Shown here: positions 26,294 to 35,435 of the stretch, piece after piece
How positions within the stretch are numbered: position 1 is the stretch's first letter
Layout: each line of letters starts with the position of its first letter
Origin: Nostoc sp. CENA543
GTDB lineage: Bacteria; Cyanobacteriota; Cyanobacteriia; Cyanobacteriales; Nostocaceae
DNA length: 64,000 nucleotides
NCBI RefSeq assembly: GCF_002896875.1
Contig: NZ_CP023278.1
Coordinates: 2,294,001 to 2,358,000 of the forward strand
Reading direction: 5' to 3'
Notes under the pieces: generated by a model
Seen by the model: the letters and a program-made list of their open reading frames with translations, nothing else
Databases searched by the model: none
Told to the model about the DNA's origin: nothing
Program-made: the position numbers and the translations under genes

Positions 26294-27295
26294 ATGGCAT
26301 TAGTAACGTCAATAATTCAAAAAATTGCGCCCCAAATTGGTGCGGTAGTCGTTCTAGATCCAGAGTATCAATTAGTAGGTCATATTACTTTTAAAAATGG
26401 ACATAAAGCATTTTTCAGCACTACAAAATTAAATATTAATGGTTTTGGATCAGCAGAAATAGCTAAAGACAAGGGTTATTCAAACTTTTTTCTCAAACAT
26501 TTTGGGTATAAAGTGACCGAAGGAAAAACATTTTTTAGTCATAAATTCTGCGAGAAAATTGGTAATGATAGAAATATTGATGTCGGGTTTGAATACGCTA
26601 AAAGCTTAGGATTCCCTGTAATTGTTAAACCTATTAATCTTAGTCAAGGAAAATTAGTCACCAAAGTTCATAATAAAACTGAGTATTATCAAGTAGCAAA
26701 AAAAATTTTGCGAATCAATACAGGATTAATTGTAGAAAAATTTTATTGTGGTAAAGACTACAGGGTTGTCGTTATCGATAATGAAGTAATAGCAGCTTAT
26801 CAAAGAATGCCTTTATCAGTGATTGGTGATGGACAATCAACAATTTTAGAGTTGTTAGTGCAGAAACAAGAGAACTTTCTTCAGAGTGGTAGAAAAAAGA
26901 TTATAGATACTGATGATTTCCGTATTAAACAGAAGCTAAAAAAACAAAGTCTCAACTTAAACAGTATTATTCCCAATGGTAAGGTAATCTATCTTTTAGA
27001 CAATGCTAATTTATCTAGCGGTGGAGAGGCTGTGGATGTCACTGAAAGTATCCATCCAGACTTTCAAAAACTGGCGTTAAATGTTGCTAAAGATATGGGG
27101 TTGAGGCTAATCGGTTTAGATATTATTACCCACGACATAACCAGGCCAATGGTAGATTATGTGATCATCGAAGTGAATGGTTCCCCTAGCTTAACTCACT
27201 ATGCTGCTATTGGAGATATCCAAACTCAAAGAGTTGAACGTCTATACTTAAAAATTCTGCAAGCCTTAGAAAGAGATTACAATAACCAAAATTAA
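26294..27295 (+). CDS. ATP-grasp ligase, cyanophycin-synthetase-like domain
   Basis: 333-aa stand-alone ATP-grasp protein. It resembles the central ligase domain of cyanophycin synthetase (CphA) and GshAB: GFPVIVKPINLSQGKLVTKV (ATP-binding lysine), VEKFYCGKDYRVVVIDNEVIAAYQR, VIGDGQSTILELL, GGEAVDVTESIHPDFQ, and GLRLIGLDIIT...VIIEVNGSPSLTHY with the metal-binding Glu and Asn. It lacks the CphA N-terminal elongation-type domain and the C-terminal Mur-ligase domain, so it would join an amino acid or peptide to an unknown carboxylate acceptor. The next gene is a sensor kinase. Substrate unknown. Confidence 0.85.
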   Translation: MALVTSIIQKIAPQIGAVVVLDPEYQLVGHITFKNGHKAFFSTTKLNINGFGSAEIAKDKGYSNFFLKHFGYKVTEGKTFFSHKFCEKIGNDRNIDVGFEYAKSLGFPVIVKPINLSQGKLVTKVHNKTEYYQVAKKILRINTGLIVEKFYCGKDYRVVVIDNEVIAAYQRMPLSVIGDGQSTILELLVQKQENFLQSGRKKIIDTDDFRIKQKLKKQSLNLNSIIPNGKVIYLLDNANLSSGGEAVDVTESIHPDFQKLALNVAKDMGLRLIGLDIITHDITRPMVDYVIIEVNGSPSLTHYAAIGDIQTQRVERLYLKILQALERDYNNQN

Positions 27296-27312
27296 GTAAG
27301 AAATCATACCTC

Positions 27313-27407
27313 ATACCATTTCACAGAAATCACGATCTACAGAGATTGGTGGTAATAGTTGAGAACTCTGATTTTCTTTGTGTCTCATAAATTAAGTGAA
27401 ATGGTAT
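27313..27407. mobile_element. MITE-like palindromic element
   Basis: 95-bp segment bounded by a perfect 12-bp inverted repeat, ATACCATTTCAC and GTGAAATGGTAT. It lies between the ATP-grasp gene and the downstream kinase. It encodes nothing; the end sequence resembles common Nostoc intergenic repeat ends, from memory. Confidence 0.5.
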
Positions 27408-27580
27408 TACCGATGATAACTAAACATAAATTTCAACTGTAAATTGAAAATATCTATCATAGTGATCATACTTAATTTATAAAAATCTTTTTAACTTCTA
27501 TTCTGTGTAGTTTCTGTCTTGTATAGGGAAAATATTATCAATATTATGGTACACGCCGAAAACTGACTTAAAACTATCAA

Positions 27581-29266
27581 ATGCGTAGAATTGTAATTCG
27601 ACCACAATTGAAACCTATAAACAAAGTATTTCCGGCTTTTATGAAATGGTTATTAACGGCTAAGTGGTACCACATTTACTACGCACTCGCAATATTTAAT
27701 ATACTAACTGTTTTCAGTAGCTTGTACCTGAATCATCAGATGATGACTAGTTATTCAAATTCAGTAGAAGTGAATCGGTACTGGGCTGAAAGTATACAAA
27801 TATATTCAGAAGCTAATCAATTGTTAGCAGCGATTAATGCTCCAGGAAATAACGTTTTTGAATCGCTAGATGTTGAGTCAGAAAAGAAAAATTTAAGTTC
27901 AGCCCAAGCTACTTTTGATAAACTGATCAAATTCATCCGAGCCGAATTAAAAACTCAAGTTCCTCCAGATAGATTACAAATATTACTGCAAAGTTTAGAT
28001 GAGTTGGAAATCGTCAAAATAGAAATGGTAGGTGAGGTGAAACTTATTTTTTTTCATCTCCAAAACCAAAAACCGGAGCTAGCTGCTAAACACATGGCGA
28101 AAATGGATCAAAAATATCAGCAAGGTAATAAAATAATAGCTAGATTCCGTAGAGATGTTAGCCAAATTCAACAGCAGATTTTAGAGCAGCAAAAAGTCAA
28201 GGCTAGAATATTCCTTGTCTATGAGATTGCGATCGCAATAGCAATGCTGTTCATGGTATTCAGTGTGACTTACTATGGACATCAGTTGGCTATAAAAATG
28301 AAGTTAGATGATCAAGCAAAAGAAAAATCAATCAGAGATTTACAAGCAGCAGAATCCTTGTTAAAGGAGCAAAAACATCAGCTACAAGTAACCTTAGACC
28401 ATCTCCAGAAAACGCAGTTACAACTAATTCAAAGTGAAAAGATGTCGAGTTTAGGTCAGCTTGTATCTGGTATTGCCCATGAAGTCAATAACCCTGTTAA
28501 TTTTATCCATGCTAACTTACCATATATTCGAGATTATTCCTCTAATCTTCTGACTTTAGTGCGACTTTATCAAGAGTTTTATCCTCATACTGTAGAAGAA
28601 ATTCAAGCGCATCAAAATAATATTGATCTAGAGTTTTTGTCTGAGGATCTAATGAGCATCATGAATTCTATGCAACTGGGGACAGAACGCATTCGTCAGA
28701 TAGTCTTATCGCTGCGTAATTTCTCACGCATAGACGAAGCCGAATATAAAGCTGTGGATATTCATGAAGGCCTTGAGAACACATTACTAATTTTGCAACA
28801 TCGTTTACAAGTTACTAATACCCGTCCAGAAATTACCGTACACAAAAATTATATGAATCTGCCACCAGTAGAATGCTATGCTGGACAGATTAATCAGGTT
28901 TTTTTGAATATTCTAATTAATGCTATTGATGCTATAGAGGAATTACATAAACAGCAAGCTTGTAAGGTGATGCCACAAGAGCCATATCATATTTATATTG
29001 CTACATCACTTGTTGATTCGGATTGGTTGAATATCATTATTGCTGATAATGGAATTGGCATTCCTGAATCTATTCAACAGCGTATTTTTGATCCATTCTT
29101 CACCACTAAACCTGTAGGTGCAGGGACAGGTATGGGTCTTTCTATTAGTTATCAAATTATTACTGAACAACACGGTGGCAAGTTAGACTGTTTTTCTCTA
29201 CCAAGTCAGGGAACAAAGTTTGTGATTCAGATTCCCATGAAGAAAACAGCTATTGCATATGTCTAA
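27581..29266 (+). CDS. membrane sensor histidine kinase
   Basis: 561-aa kinase. TM1 at about 32-52, an extracytoplasmic all-helical region (55-205, four-helix-bundle type), TM2 at about 210-232, then a coiled coil (245-285). The kinase core has His300 in SGIAHEVNNPVNFIH, the ATPase N-box QVFLNILINAIDAIEE, and ADNGIGIP, FDPFFTTKPVGAGTGMGLSIS. The HEVNNP form is the family-4 type common in cyanobacteria. No response regulator is adjacent, so it is an orphan. ATG 27581 has no clear ribosome-binding site; Met21 is an alternative. A weak stem-loop follows at 29434. Confidence 0.93.
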   Translation: MRRIVIRPQLKPINKVFPAFMKWLLTAKWYHIYYALAIFNILTVFSSLYLNHQMMTSYSNSVEVNRYWAESIQIYSEANQLLAAINAPGNNVFESLDVESEKKNLSSAQATFDKLIKFIRAELKTQVPPDRLQILLQSLDELEIVKIEMVGEVKLIFFHLQNQKPELAAKHMAKMDQKYQQGNKIIARFRRDVSQIQQQILEQQKVKARIFLVYEIAIAIAMLFMVFSVTYYGHQLAIKMKLDDQAKEKSIRDLQAAESLLKEQKHQLQVTLDHLQKTQLQLIQSEKMSSLGQLVSGIAHEVNNPVNFIHANLPYIRDYSSNLLTLVRLYQEFYPHTVEEIQAHQNNIDLEFLSEDLMSIMNSMQLGTERIRQIVLSLRNFSRIDEAEYKAVDIHEGLENTLLILQHRLQVTNTRPEITVHKNYMNLPPVECYAGQINQVFLNILINAIDAIEELHKQQACKVMPQEPYHIYIATSLVDSDWLNIIIADNGIGIPESIQQRIFDPFFTTKPVGAGTGMGLSISYQIITEQHGGKLDCFSLPSQGTKFVIQIPMKKTAIAYV

Positions 29267-29340
29267 CTAACACCAATTCTCCAAAATCAAGCAACAGATG
29301 CAGACCTGAAAACCCAGATAATACCTGACTTTACTTAATT

Positions 29341-29372
29341 GCGTAAAGCCTGCGGCATAGCTGCGCTTAGAG
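29341..29372. repeat. interspersed repeat R2, copy 1
   Basis: GCGTAAAGCCTGCGGCATAG then CTGCGCTTAGAG, 31 of 32 bases identical to 33540-33571. Followed by a G-rich stretch. The surrounding 300-bp spacer (29267-29566) holds no gene. Confidence 0.75.
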
Positions 29373-29433
29373 CGGAGCGGGGCGGGAGCATCGTTGCGAA
29401 TTGGTATAATTCCAGTTGTGATTGAAAAGAAAT

Positions 29434-29454
29434 CTGGTCTCAGTTCAAGACCAG
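29434..29454 (+). terminator. possible terminator after sensor kinase
   Basis: CTGGTCT-N7-AGACCAG stem followed by TTCTTT. Weak. Confidence 0.4.
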
Positions 29455-29566
29455 TTCTTTGAGTTGATTTTGTACAGGTTACAGGTTAACTTATACCTCA
29501 TCCAATTTGAATAATGATGGCGACAAAGAGATTGCTTTACTATTCAAACAATCCAAAATCCAGCTA

Positions 29567-30253
29567 TTACAGCCTTTGCAATAGACTTAAACCGTGGGTA
29601 TCCGTACCACAAGTATTGAACAGGTGATATTGTTCAGCTAGTTGCTGTACCTGCTGCGATTCTGTAGCACTCGGTTTCCAGGGGTTAGGGTTGTTGTAAG
29701 CATAGAACGCTTCGACACCATCAATCCCGTATTCTACGGCTGCGGGAATTAGCTCAAAATGCGATCGCTTATAACGTGCAGGATGCGCTAACACAGCTAA
29801 TCCTCCAGCAGCATGAATCGCCGCAATCACGTTACCAGCCTCATATTCTTTTCCTGTAGTTACCCTTTTTTGTAAATAAGGTCTCATACTCAAGTGTTCT
29901 GGTTGAAAACCATAGGCTAAAATATGAACGTCCACATTTAATAAATTAGCGTTAACTTCTACACCACTCCACAGGTAGGGGGTAAATGCGCCAGGATTGT
30001 TCCACTTCCAGTCTTCTAGCCAACTTTGGGCTGCTTCATAGCCGCCAATAGTATGATGATCTGTAATCGCCAAACCTTTTAAACCAATCGCGATCGCTTG
30101 TTCCATCAACACATTTGGCTGTAATTTCCCGTCTGAGTAGACGGTGTGCATATGAAAATTAAATAACCTCGGACAACTTTGGGCATCTATATTCTGGAAC
30201 ACTTCTTCTAAGAGTTCACAATTAACAGATGTCCGGGCAAAATTTACAACCAT
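29567..30253 (-). CDS. PHP domain metal-dependent phosphoesterase
   Basis: 228-aa hydrolase of the polymerase-and-histidinol-phosphatase superfamily, related to RNase AM/YciV-type enzymes. Metal-binding motifs: LFNFHMHTVYSDGKLQPN (HxH), LAITDHHTIGGYE (DHH), SGVEVNAN, VLAHPARYKR and CGTDTH at the C-terminus. Start chosen at ATG 30253, preceded by AGAGGGGGTT; the frame continues upstream 27 codons without family similarity. Likely substrates are 3',5'-nucleotide phosphates or short RNA; inferred from family only. Confidence 0.88.
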   Translation of the reverse strand: MVVNFARTSVNCELLEEVFQNIDAQSCPRLFNFHMHTVYSDGKLQPNVLMEQAIAIGLKGLAITDHHTIGGYEAAQSWLEDWKWNNPGAFTPYLWSGVEVNANLLNVDVHILAYGFQPEHLSMRPYLQKRVTTGKEYEAGNVIAAIHAAGGLAVLAHPARYKRSHFELIPAAVEYGIDGVEAFYAYNNPNPWKPSATESQQVQQLAEQYHLFNTCGTDTHGLSLLQRL

Positions 30254-30592
30254 AACCCCCTCTGAATAAAAATACGTGACTCCTTCACACCAACACGCCA
30301 AATCCAGAAATGAGTACCTTGCAGCACTTGTCACTAGTGCCGAAAGCTATTTTCTCAGTTTTATCAGTCAGATTTTTTCAATATGTTAAGACTACGTTAG
30401 CAAATCTAAATGCTAACGGTCATGAGTATATTCAATTGCCATCATAAGTAGTAGTAACAAATGTTTGTTTCTCTGGTTTTACTTACTGAAACAATACCTG
30501 ACGTAATTCTTACTGTGTAAGTATTACAGTAGGACTATCCTGCCCTAACATTGAGTATTTCAGGAATTTTTTGGTATCAAAATTAACTTTTA
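30254..30592. other. intergenic region, no gene seen
   Basis: 339 bp between the PHP protein and purM, both on the minus strand. Moderately AT-rich, no repeats of note. Must include the promoter of the PHP gene and the end of purM. Confidence 0.45.
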
Positions 30593-31615
30593 TTACAACC
30601 CTACTAACGTCCCTTCACCAGCTATGACTTCACCAATAGCAAAAGCTGAAATATCCTTGGCGGCAAAAAATGCAATTGTCTGTTCTACTTGCTGGGGTGG
30701 GATGAGTAGTACAAAACCAACTCCCATATTGAAAGTGTTATACATCGCTTCCGCACTTACGGAGCCAGCCTGAGCCAACCATTGAAAAATCGGGGGAATC
30801 GTCCAACTTTTGGGGTTAATTTGAATCGATTGACCTTGAGCCAAACACCTGGGTAAATTTTCTGGTAAACCCCCACCTGTAATATGTGCCATCCCGTGAA
30901 TGTCTATACCTGCTTGTCGTGCAGCTAACACAGGTTTCACATAGATGCGTGTAGGTTCTATAAATGTGGCACCGATAGTTGCACCACCTAACAATTCTGG
31001 TGTGTCCTCCCAGCTAAAACCGCCATCTTGGACAATCTTTCTAACTAAGCTTAAACCATTACTATGGACACCGGAACTAGCCAGTGCGATCGCCACATCT
31101 CCCACTTGCACTTGAGAACCGTTAAGCATTTGGCTTTTTTCTACGATTCCCACACAAAAACCCGCCAAGTCATATTCTCCCACCGAGTAGAAACCAGGCA
31201 TTTCCGCCGTTTCTCCTCCCAATAAAGCACAACCAGCCAGTTGACACCCTGATGCAATTCCCGCTACTACCTGCGTTAGTTGCTCTTTATCTAACTTACC
31301 TGTGGCGACATAATCAAGGAAAAATAAAGGTTCAGCCCCTGATGTCAACACATCATTGACACACATAGCCACTAAATCAATCCCAACGCTGTCATGACGG
31401 TTGAGAACTTGAGCAATTTTGAGCTTTGTTCCCACACCATCGGTACCAGAAACTAGTACAGGTTGTTTGTAACCACCAGGGATTTCAAAACAACCCCCAA
31501 AACCACCCAACCCCCCAATTACTTCTGGTCTAAAAGTGCTGTGAACTAAATTGCGAATTTGATCAACAAAAGCTCTACCAGCTTCTACATCAACACCTGC
31601 GTCCCGATAATCCAT
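30593..31615 (-). CDS. purM: phosphoribosylformylglycinamidine cyclo-ligase (AIR synthetase)
   Basis: Makes aminoimidazole ribotide from FGAM with ATP in de novo purine synthesis. 340 aa, typical. Motifs: [101 protein letters not shown] and [17 protein letters not shown] 31615 begins MDYRDAG, as in other cyanobacterial PurM; the upstream TTG codon belongs to a tandem repeat. The DNA before the start is entirely AATAGTC/CATTAGT heptamers, with no recognisable ribosome-binding site. Confidence 0.97.
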   Translation of the reverse strand: MDYRDAGVDVEAGRAFVDQIRNLVHSTFRPEVIGGLGGFGGCFEIPGGYKQPVLVSGTDGVGTKLKIAQVLNRHDSVGIDLVAMCVNDVLTSGAEPLFFLDYVATGKLDKEQLTQVVAGIASGCQLAGCALLGGETAEMPGFYSVGEYDLAGFCVGIVEKSQMLNGSQVQVGDVAIALASSGVHSNGLSLVRKIVQDGGFSWEDTPELLGGATIGATFIEPTRIYVKPVLAARQAGIDIHGMAHITGGGLPENLPRCLAQGQSIQINPKSWTIPPIFQWLAQAGSVSAEAMYNTFNMGVGFVLLIPPQQVEQTIAFFAAKDISAFAIGEVIAGEGTLVGL

Positions 31616-31738
31616 AGTCAATAGTCAATAGTCAATAGTCAATAGTCAATAGTCATTAGTCATTAGTCATTAGTCATTAGTCATTAGTTTTTCTCCCTTG
31701 TCTACCTTGTCTCCCTAATCCCCAGTCCCCAGTCCCTA
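31616..31738. repeat. tandem heptamers abutting the purM start
   Basis: AGTCAAT x5, then AGTCATT x5 to about 31688, then CTACCTTGTCT and CCCCAGT units to 31738. The tract joins purM directly to the next gene's stop codon. Confidence 0.9.
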
Positions 31739-31942
31739 AAATACTTCTTCCTCAATACCGCGCCACCATTCACCTAAATTCATCAGGTCTTGGTGGATGT
31801 CTGCTAATTCATTGGCGTATTCGTCCTCTGAAATCAAGTCTTTGCGTTCTTGGAGTTTTTTGAGCCGCAATTGCACTAATAACCAGGGTTTGGCTATGCT
31901 ATCGGTGGCTTCCATGTATCTTGCGAGTTCTTGACTGTTCAT
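31736..31942 (-). CDS. conserved small protein of unknown function
   Basis: 68-aa acidic, helical, soluble protein (MNSQELARYMEATDSIAKPW, then LRLKKLQERKDLISEDEYANEL and a Trp-containing end GEWWRGIEEE). Good coding character and an ATG at 31942. I recall similar short proteins in other Nostocales but no function. Lies upstream of purM on the same strand. Confidence 0.7.
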   Translation of the reverse strand: MNSQELARYMEATDSIAKPWLLVQLRLKKLQERKDLISEDEYANELADIHQDLMNLGEWWRGIEEEVF

Positions 31943-32072
31943 TTTAGAGAATTTTCCACTATTTTGTTAATATCAAGGTAATTTTAAGGATTTATAGCGA
32001 TGCTGCGTCCGGTTTTTGGCGATCGCTCAAGGTGAATCCTTAACTATATCGCTATACATTCTAATTAGAGAA

Positions 32073-32102
32073 TAAAACAGCCACGATTTAAGTCGTGACT
32101 GT
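32073..32102 (-). terminator. sodB terminator
   Basis: On the minus strand, ACAGTCACGA and TCGTGGCTGT form a 10-bp stem with one mismatch, followed by TTTTATT. It lies 45 bp beyond the sodB stop. Confidence 0.75.
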
Positions 32103-32146
32103 TGCTTTATGGAAATTTTTAGTAAAACTGCAAAAATTACTGCAAA

Positions 32147-32749
32147 TTAAGCTTTAGCTAAGTTTTCTGCAACAAAGTCCCAGTTTACCAGTTGATCTAA
32201 GAAGTTTTTAATAAATGCTGGACGAGCATTTCTAAAATCAATGTAGTAGGCGTGTTCCCAAACATCTATGGTGAGCAGTGCTTTTTTACCATGAGCTAGA
32301 GGGTTCTCTGCATTTGGTGTTTTCATTACTTTGAGTGTACCACCATCGTCAATCAACCAAGCCCAGCCACTACCAAATTGAGTTGCAGCCGCATTAGAAA
32401 ATTCTTCTTTGAATTTGTCGAAGCTACCAAAATCTCTGTCAATTTTAGCAGCTAAGTCGCCGGTAGGTGCGCCACCACCTGCGGGTTTTAAGGAATTCCA
32501 GAAGAAGGTGTGATTCCAAACTTGTGCGGCGTTGTTGAAAATCCCAGCTTTGGAGGGGTCTTTAAAGGAAATTTGGATGACTTCTTCTAGGGATTTATCA
32601 GCTAAGTCTGTACCTTCGGTCAGCTTGTTGAGGTTATCTACATAAGCTTTGTGATGCTTACCATAGTGATACTCGAAGGTTTCAGCTTTCATACCATATG
32701 GTTCTAAAGCATTAGAGTCGAAAGGTAAGGGGGGTTGAGTGAATGCCAT
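32147..32749 (-). CDS. sodB: iron superoxide dismutase
   Basis: Cytosolic FeSOD converting superoxide to hydrogen peroxide and oxygen. 200 aa. Metal ligands are His28 (EYHYGKHH), His80 (WNHTFFW), Asp162 and His166 (DVWEHAYYID). The Ala/Gln pattern (AAATQFGSGWAWL, GIFNNAAQVWNH) is that of Fe-type rather than Mn-type enzymes. No signal peptide. ATG 32749 starts MAFTQPPLPFD as in other cyanobacterial SodB. A terminator follows on the minus strand at 32073-32102. Confidence 0.97.
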   Translation of the reverse strand: MAFTQPPLPFDSNALEPYGMKAETFEYHYGKHHKAYVDNLNKLTEGTDLADKSLEEVIQISFKDPSKAGIFNNAAQVWNHTFFWNSLKPAGGGAPTGDLAAKIDRDFGSFDKFKEEFSNAAATQFGSGWAWLIDDGGTLKVMKTPNAENPLAHGKKALLTIDVWEHAYYIDFRNARPAFIKNFLDQLVNWDFVAENLAKA

Positions 32750-33686
32750 TTTGTGAAGTCCTCTCTTTACTGTTTTCCAGTTGAAACCTATTGCGGCAGC
32801 TTAGGAAATTACAGGTCTTGTGTCTACCGTTTTTATATCCCTAATACTTAGGATATAAAACTTAACATCGTCATTCTACTACCAAAGTGAATATTCGTAC
32901 CCAATATTTTTTAAATCAGCCGAATTAAGCAAAATATATATTTATAAGGCAATTCTCTTTGATTTTATCAGCAGACCGACTTAGAGAAGGAACTGTTAAG
33001 GAAGAAGGGAAAACAGGAGAGCGATGAAATGGAATTGTGAAGTGCTACTGATACTCTAGTCAAATTTTGCTTATATCTGAAGTATAAAAATCATCCTTTA
33101 GTCAGATGATTTTATCGGCAGAACCTTTAAGATGTTATATACGAAACTTTTTTAAAAGTTAATTAGGGTTGACTCTTCAATTTATGTAACCGTCCACAAC
33201 CATTTGCTTTTATTCCTCAAATTGCTAGTTTGGGTTTTTCGTGGGGAACAGAGAAACGGAGCAGGACAGATAGAGGTGTACTGAATGCGTGAGAAACTCA
33301 AATGCAAACCGCGCCTCTATTCATAGATATGAAAACAGGGAGTAAGTTTTAAATGCCTTACTCCTTAAAATTTCTGATATGGGGGAATGAGGAAAAAGGT
33401 GGAAATTTTTCCTATCATCTCAAAAGTCAACACAATTTTGGATTTTAGATTTGCGATAGCGTAGCGTTAGCGAGGCAGGAGCGTCTTTTTGATTGACCCC
33501 GACCACTCCTTGGGTGCGGGGCTTGGGGATTTTAGGTTGGCGTAAAGCCTGCGACATAGCTGCGCTTAGAGGGTAGCAGACGCAGCGCAGCGAGTATTGT
33601 AGATTTTTCCACCCACGGTGGGGGTTGTAACCCAAAAAATCCAAAATCCAAAATCCAAAATCTAAAATTTGGAGGGTCAACAATTT
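32750..33686. other. long intergenic region with stem-loops and repeats
   Basis: 937 bp without a credible gene. It holds a stem AAATCATC/GATGATTT (33088-33112), an imperfect ATAGAGG/CCTCTAT pair (33274-33320 region), and a stem GGAGTAAG-N10-CTTACTCC (33339-33364) followed by TTAAAATTT. The right third (33418-33676) is repetitive: GGATTTTAGATT units, repeat R2 copy 2, and a CCCAC/GTGGG hairpin. Confidence 0.5.
33418..33676. repeat. composite repeat R3 with R2 copy 2 inside
   Basis: Flanked by GGATTTTAGATT on the left and AAAATCCAAAATCTAAAATT on the right, i.e. inverted simple repeats. The interior has R2 (33540-33571) and AGATTTTTCCACCCACGGTG GGGGTTGTAA-like sequence. A shorter relative is at 50938-51072. 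Confidence 0.65.
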
Positions 33687-35288
33687 TCACTGAGAAAAAC
33701 ATTGCTGATAGTAGTTAACAATCTGTTCTGTCACATCTGAGATACTCAGACCGTCTGTTGACAGTTCGATCGCGTCTGGGGCTTTTTGTAAGGGAGAAAC
33801 TTTGCGGGTGCTGTCTTTCCAATCACGTTCAGCAATGTCTTTTTCTAGTTGTTCCAGACTGACTGTTGGTTGACCTTGTTTTTGGAAATCCTGTAGCCGA
33901 CGACGGGCGCGTTCGCTAACGGAGGCGGTTAAGAAGATTTTGATTTCAGCATCAGGGAAGACATGAGTACCAATGTCTCTACCTTCCGCCACTAACCCGC
34001 CTTTTCTTCCCCAGATTTGCTGCTGTTTGACCAAGGCTTCCCGCACAGCAGTTTGGGCAGCGATCGCGGATACTTGAGAGGTAACAGCAATGGAACGAAT
34101 GGCTTGGGTAACATCATTGCCATCGATCCAAACCCGCACCGGAGATTGTAAATCTGAACTAGGAGTCAGTTCAATGTGACATTGATTTGCTAACTCAGCG
34201 ATCGCGCACTCATCATCAATGGCAATACCTCGTTCTAGAACTAGCCAAGTCATAGCCCGGTACATAGCACCTGTATCTAGATAAACTAGACCCAAATTTG
34301 CTGCCACTTGACGGGCGACTGTGGATTTTCCCGCCCCAGCCGGCCCATCAATAGCGATGATAGGTTGGCGATCGCGCAAAATGATATTATCAATCAATCG
34401 TGTAGAACCAAGACGAGCGGCGATCGCTAGCATTCCTTCCTCCGTAATTTGATTTAAAGACATTAATGTATTTGGTTCAACTAATTCAATATATTCCACT
34501 GCTACTGTACTGACCTTGGCTAATTCCTGTTGTACTGCGGTTATGAGCTGATGGCGATCGCGTATACCTTTTTGAAACGCTACTTGAGCTTGTTGCAAAC
34601 CACGATACAATACTGCTGCTTGCTGTTTTTCCTGGGCAGTCAAATACTGATTACGAGAACTCAAGGCTAAACCAGAAGCTTCACGCACTATCGGACAAGC
34701 AACAATCTCCACTGGCAAATTCAAATCAGTCACCAACTTTTTAATAATAGCTAGCTGCTGACCATCCTTTTGTCCAAAATAGGCTCGGTCAGGTTGTACT
34801 AAGTTCAAAAGCTTAGTCACAATCGTGGCCACACCCTGAAAGTGGCCTGGCCGAGAAAGGCCACACAAGCCAGATATCATAGCAGATGGAGGGATTACTT
34901 GTGTTACTGGAGATTCTTGTATATTATTCTGATTAATTCCCATTTCTTCCGGATCTGGTGCAAAAACTGCATCAACTCCAGCTTGCTCACATAATTTACA
35001 GTCTTGCTCTAGAGTCCGAGGATAGCGCGCAAAATCTTCATTGGGGCCAAATTGCAGGGGATTCACAAAAATACTGACAATCACCGTAGAATTTTCTGGT
35101 CGCGCCCGTGTAATCAAGCTGAAATGGCCTTCATGCAAATTGCCCATAGTTGGTACTAGACCAATGGCTGTGGGATGCCAGTTCATCATTCCCTCTAGGG
35201 CTAGATCATCTGATTCTGTCTGCTGATTTGCCCAGCGATGTTTATTGAGAAAGCAACGTAAAGCTGCAACTGTCTTCAACAGGCGCAC
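33687..35288 (-). CDS. panC/cmk: bifunctional pantothenate synthetase / cytidylate kinase
   Basis: 533-aa fusion typical of cyanobacteria. Residues 1-305 are PanC, joining pantoate and beta-alanine with ATP: GLVPTMGNLHEGHFSLI (HIGH-like), FVNPLQFGPNEDF, LSRPGHFQGVATIVTKL, FGQKDGQQLAII and LSSRNQYL. Residues 309-533 are cytidylate kinase: IAIDGPAGAGKSTVARQVA (P-loop), YLDTGAMYRAMT, AEGRDIGTHVFPDAEIKIFL and AIELSTDGLSI. Both active sites look intact. The fusion links coenzyme A and CTP/dCTP synthesis only genetically, as far as known. Start is the ATG at 35288. Confidence 0.97.
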   Translation of the reverse strand: MRLLKTVAALRCFLNKHRWANQQTESDDLALEGMMNWHPTAIGLVPTMGNLHEGHFSLITRARPENSTVIVSIFVNPLQFGPNEDFARYPRTLEQDCKLCEQAGVDAVFAPDPEEMGINQNNIQESPVTQVIPPSAMISGLCGLSRPGHFQGVATIVTKLLNLVQPDRAYFGQKDGQQLAIIKKLVTDLNLPVEIVACPIVREASGLALSSRNQYLTAQEKQQAAVLYRGLQQAQVAFQKGIRDRHQLITAVQQELAKVSTVAVEYIELVEPNTLMSLNQITEEGMLAIAARLGSTRLIDNIILRDRQPIIAIDGPAGAGKSTVARQVAANLGLVYLDTGAMYRAMTWLVLERGIAIDDECAIAELANQCHIELTPSSDLQSPVRVWIDGNDVTQAIRSIAVTSQVSAIAAQTAVREALVKQQQIWGRKGGLVAEGRDIGTHVFPDAEIKIFLTASVSERARRRLQDFQKQGQPTVSLEQLEKDIAERDWKDSTRKVSPLQKAPDAIELSTDGLSISDVTEQIVNYYQQCFSQ

Positions 35289-35349
35289 AAAAATACCCCT
35301 AGTTCTTCTTTAGCATCTCCTCCGTTAGTTTATCTCTCAAACAGAAGGA

Positions 35350-35430
35350 AGAAACAGAATAACTAGGGGAATTAGGGATGGGGCATGGGGCATTGGGGTA
35401 AAATCTACCCAGTCCCCAATCCCCAGTTTC
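35350..35430. repeat. CCCCAGT/GGGGCAT simple repeats
   Basis: Short tract of GGGGCATGGGGCATT and CCAGTCCCCAATCCCCAGT units between panC/cmk and rlpA. Confidence 0.7.
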
Positions 35431-35435
35431 CAATA

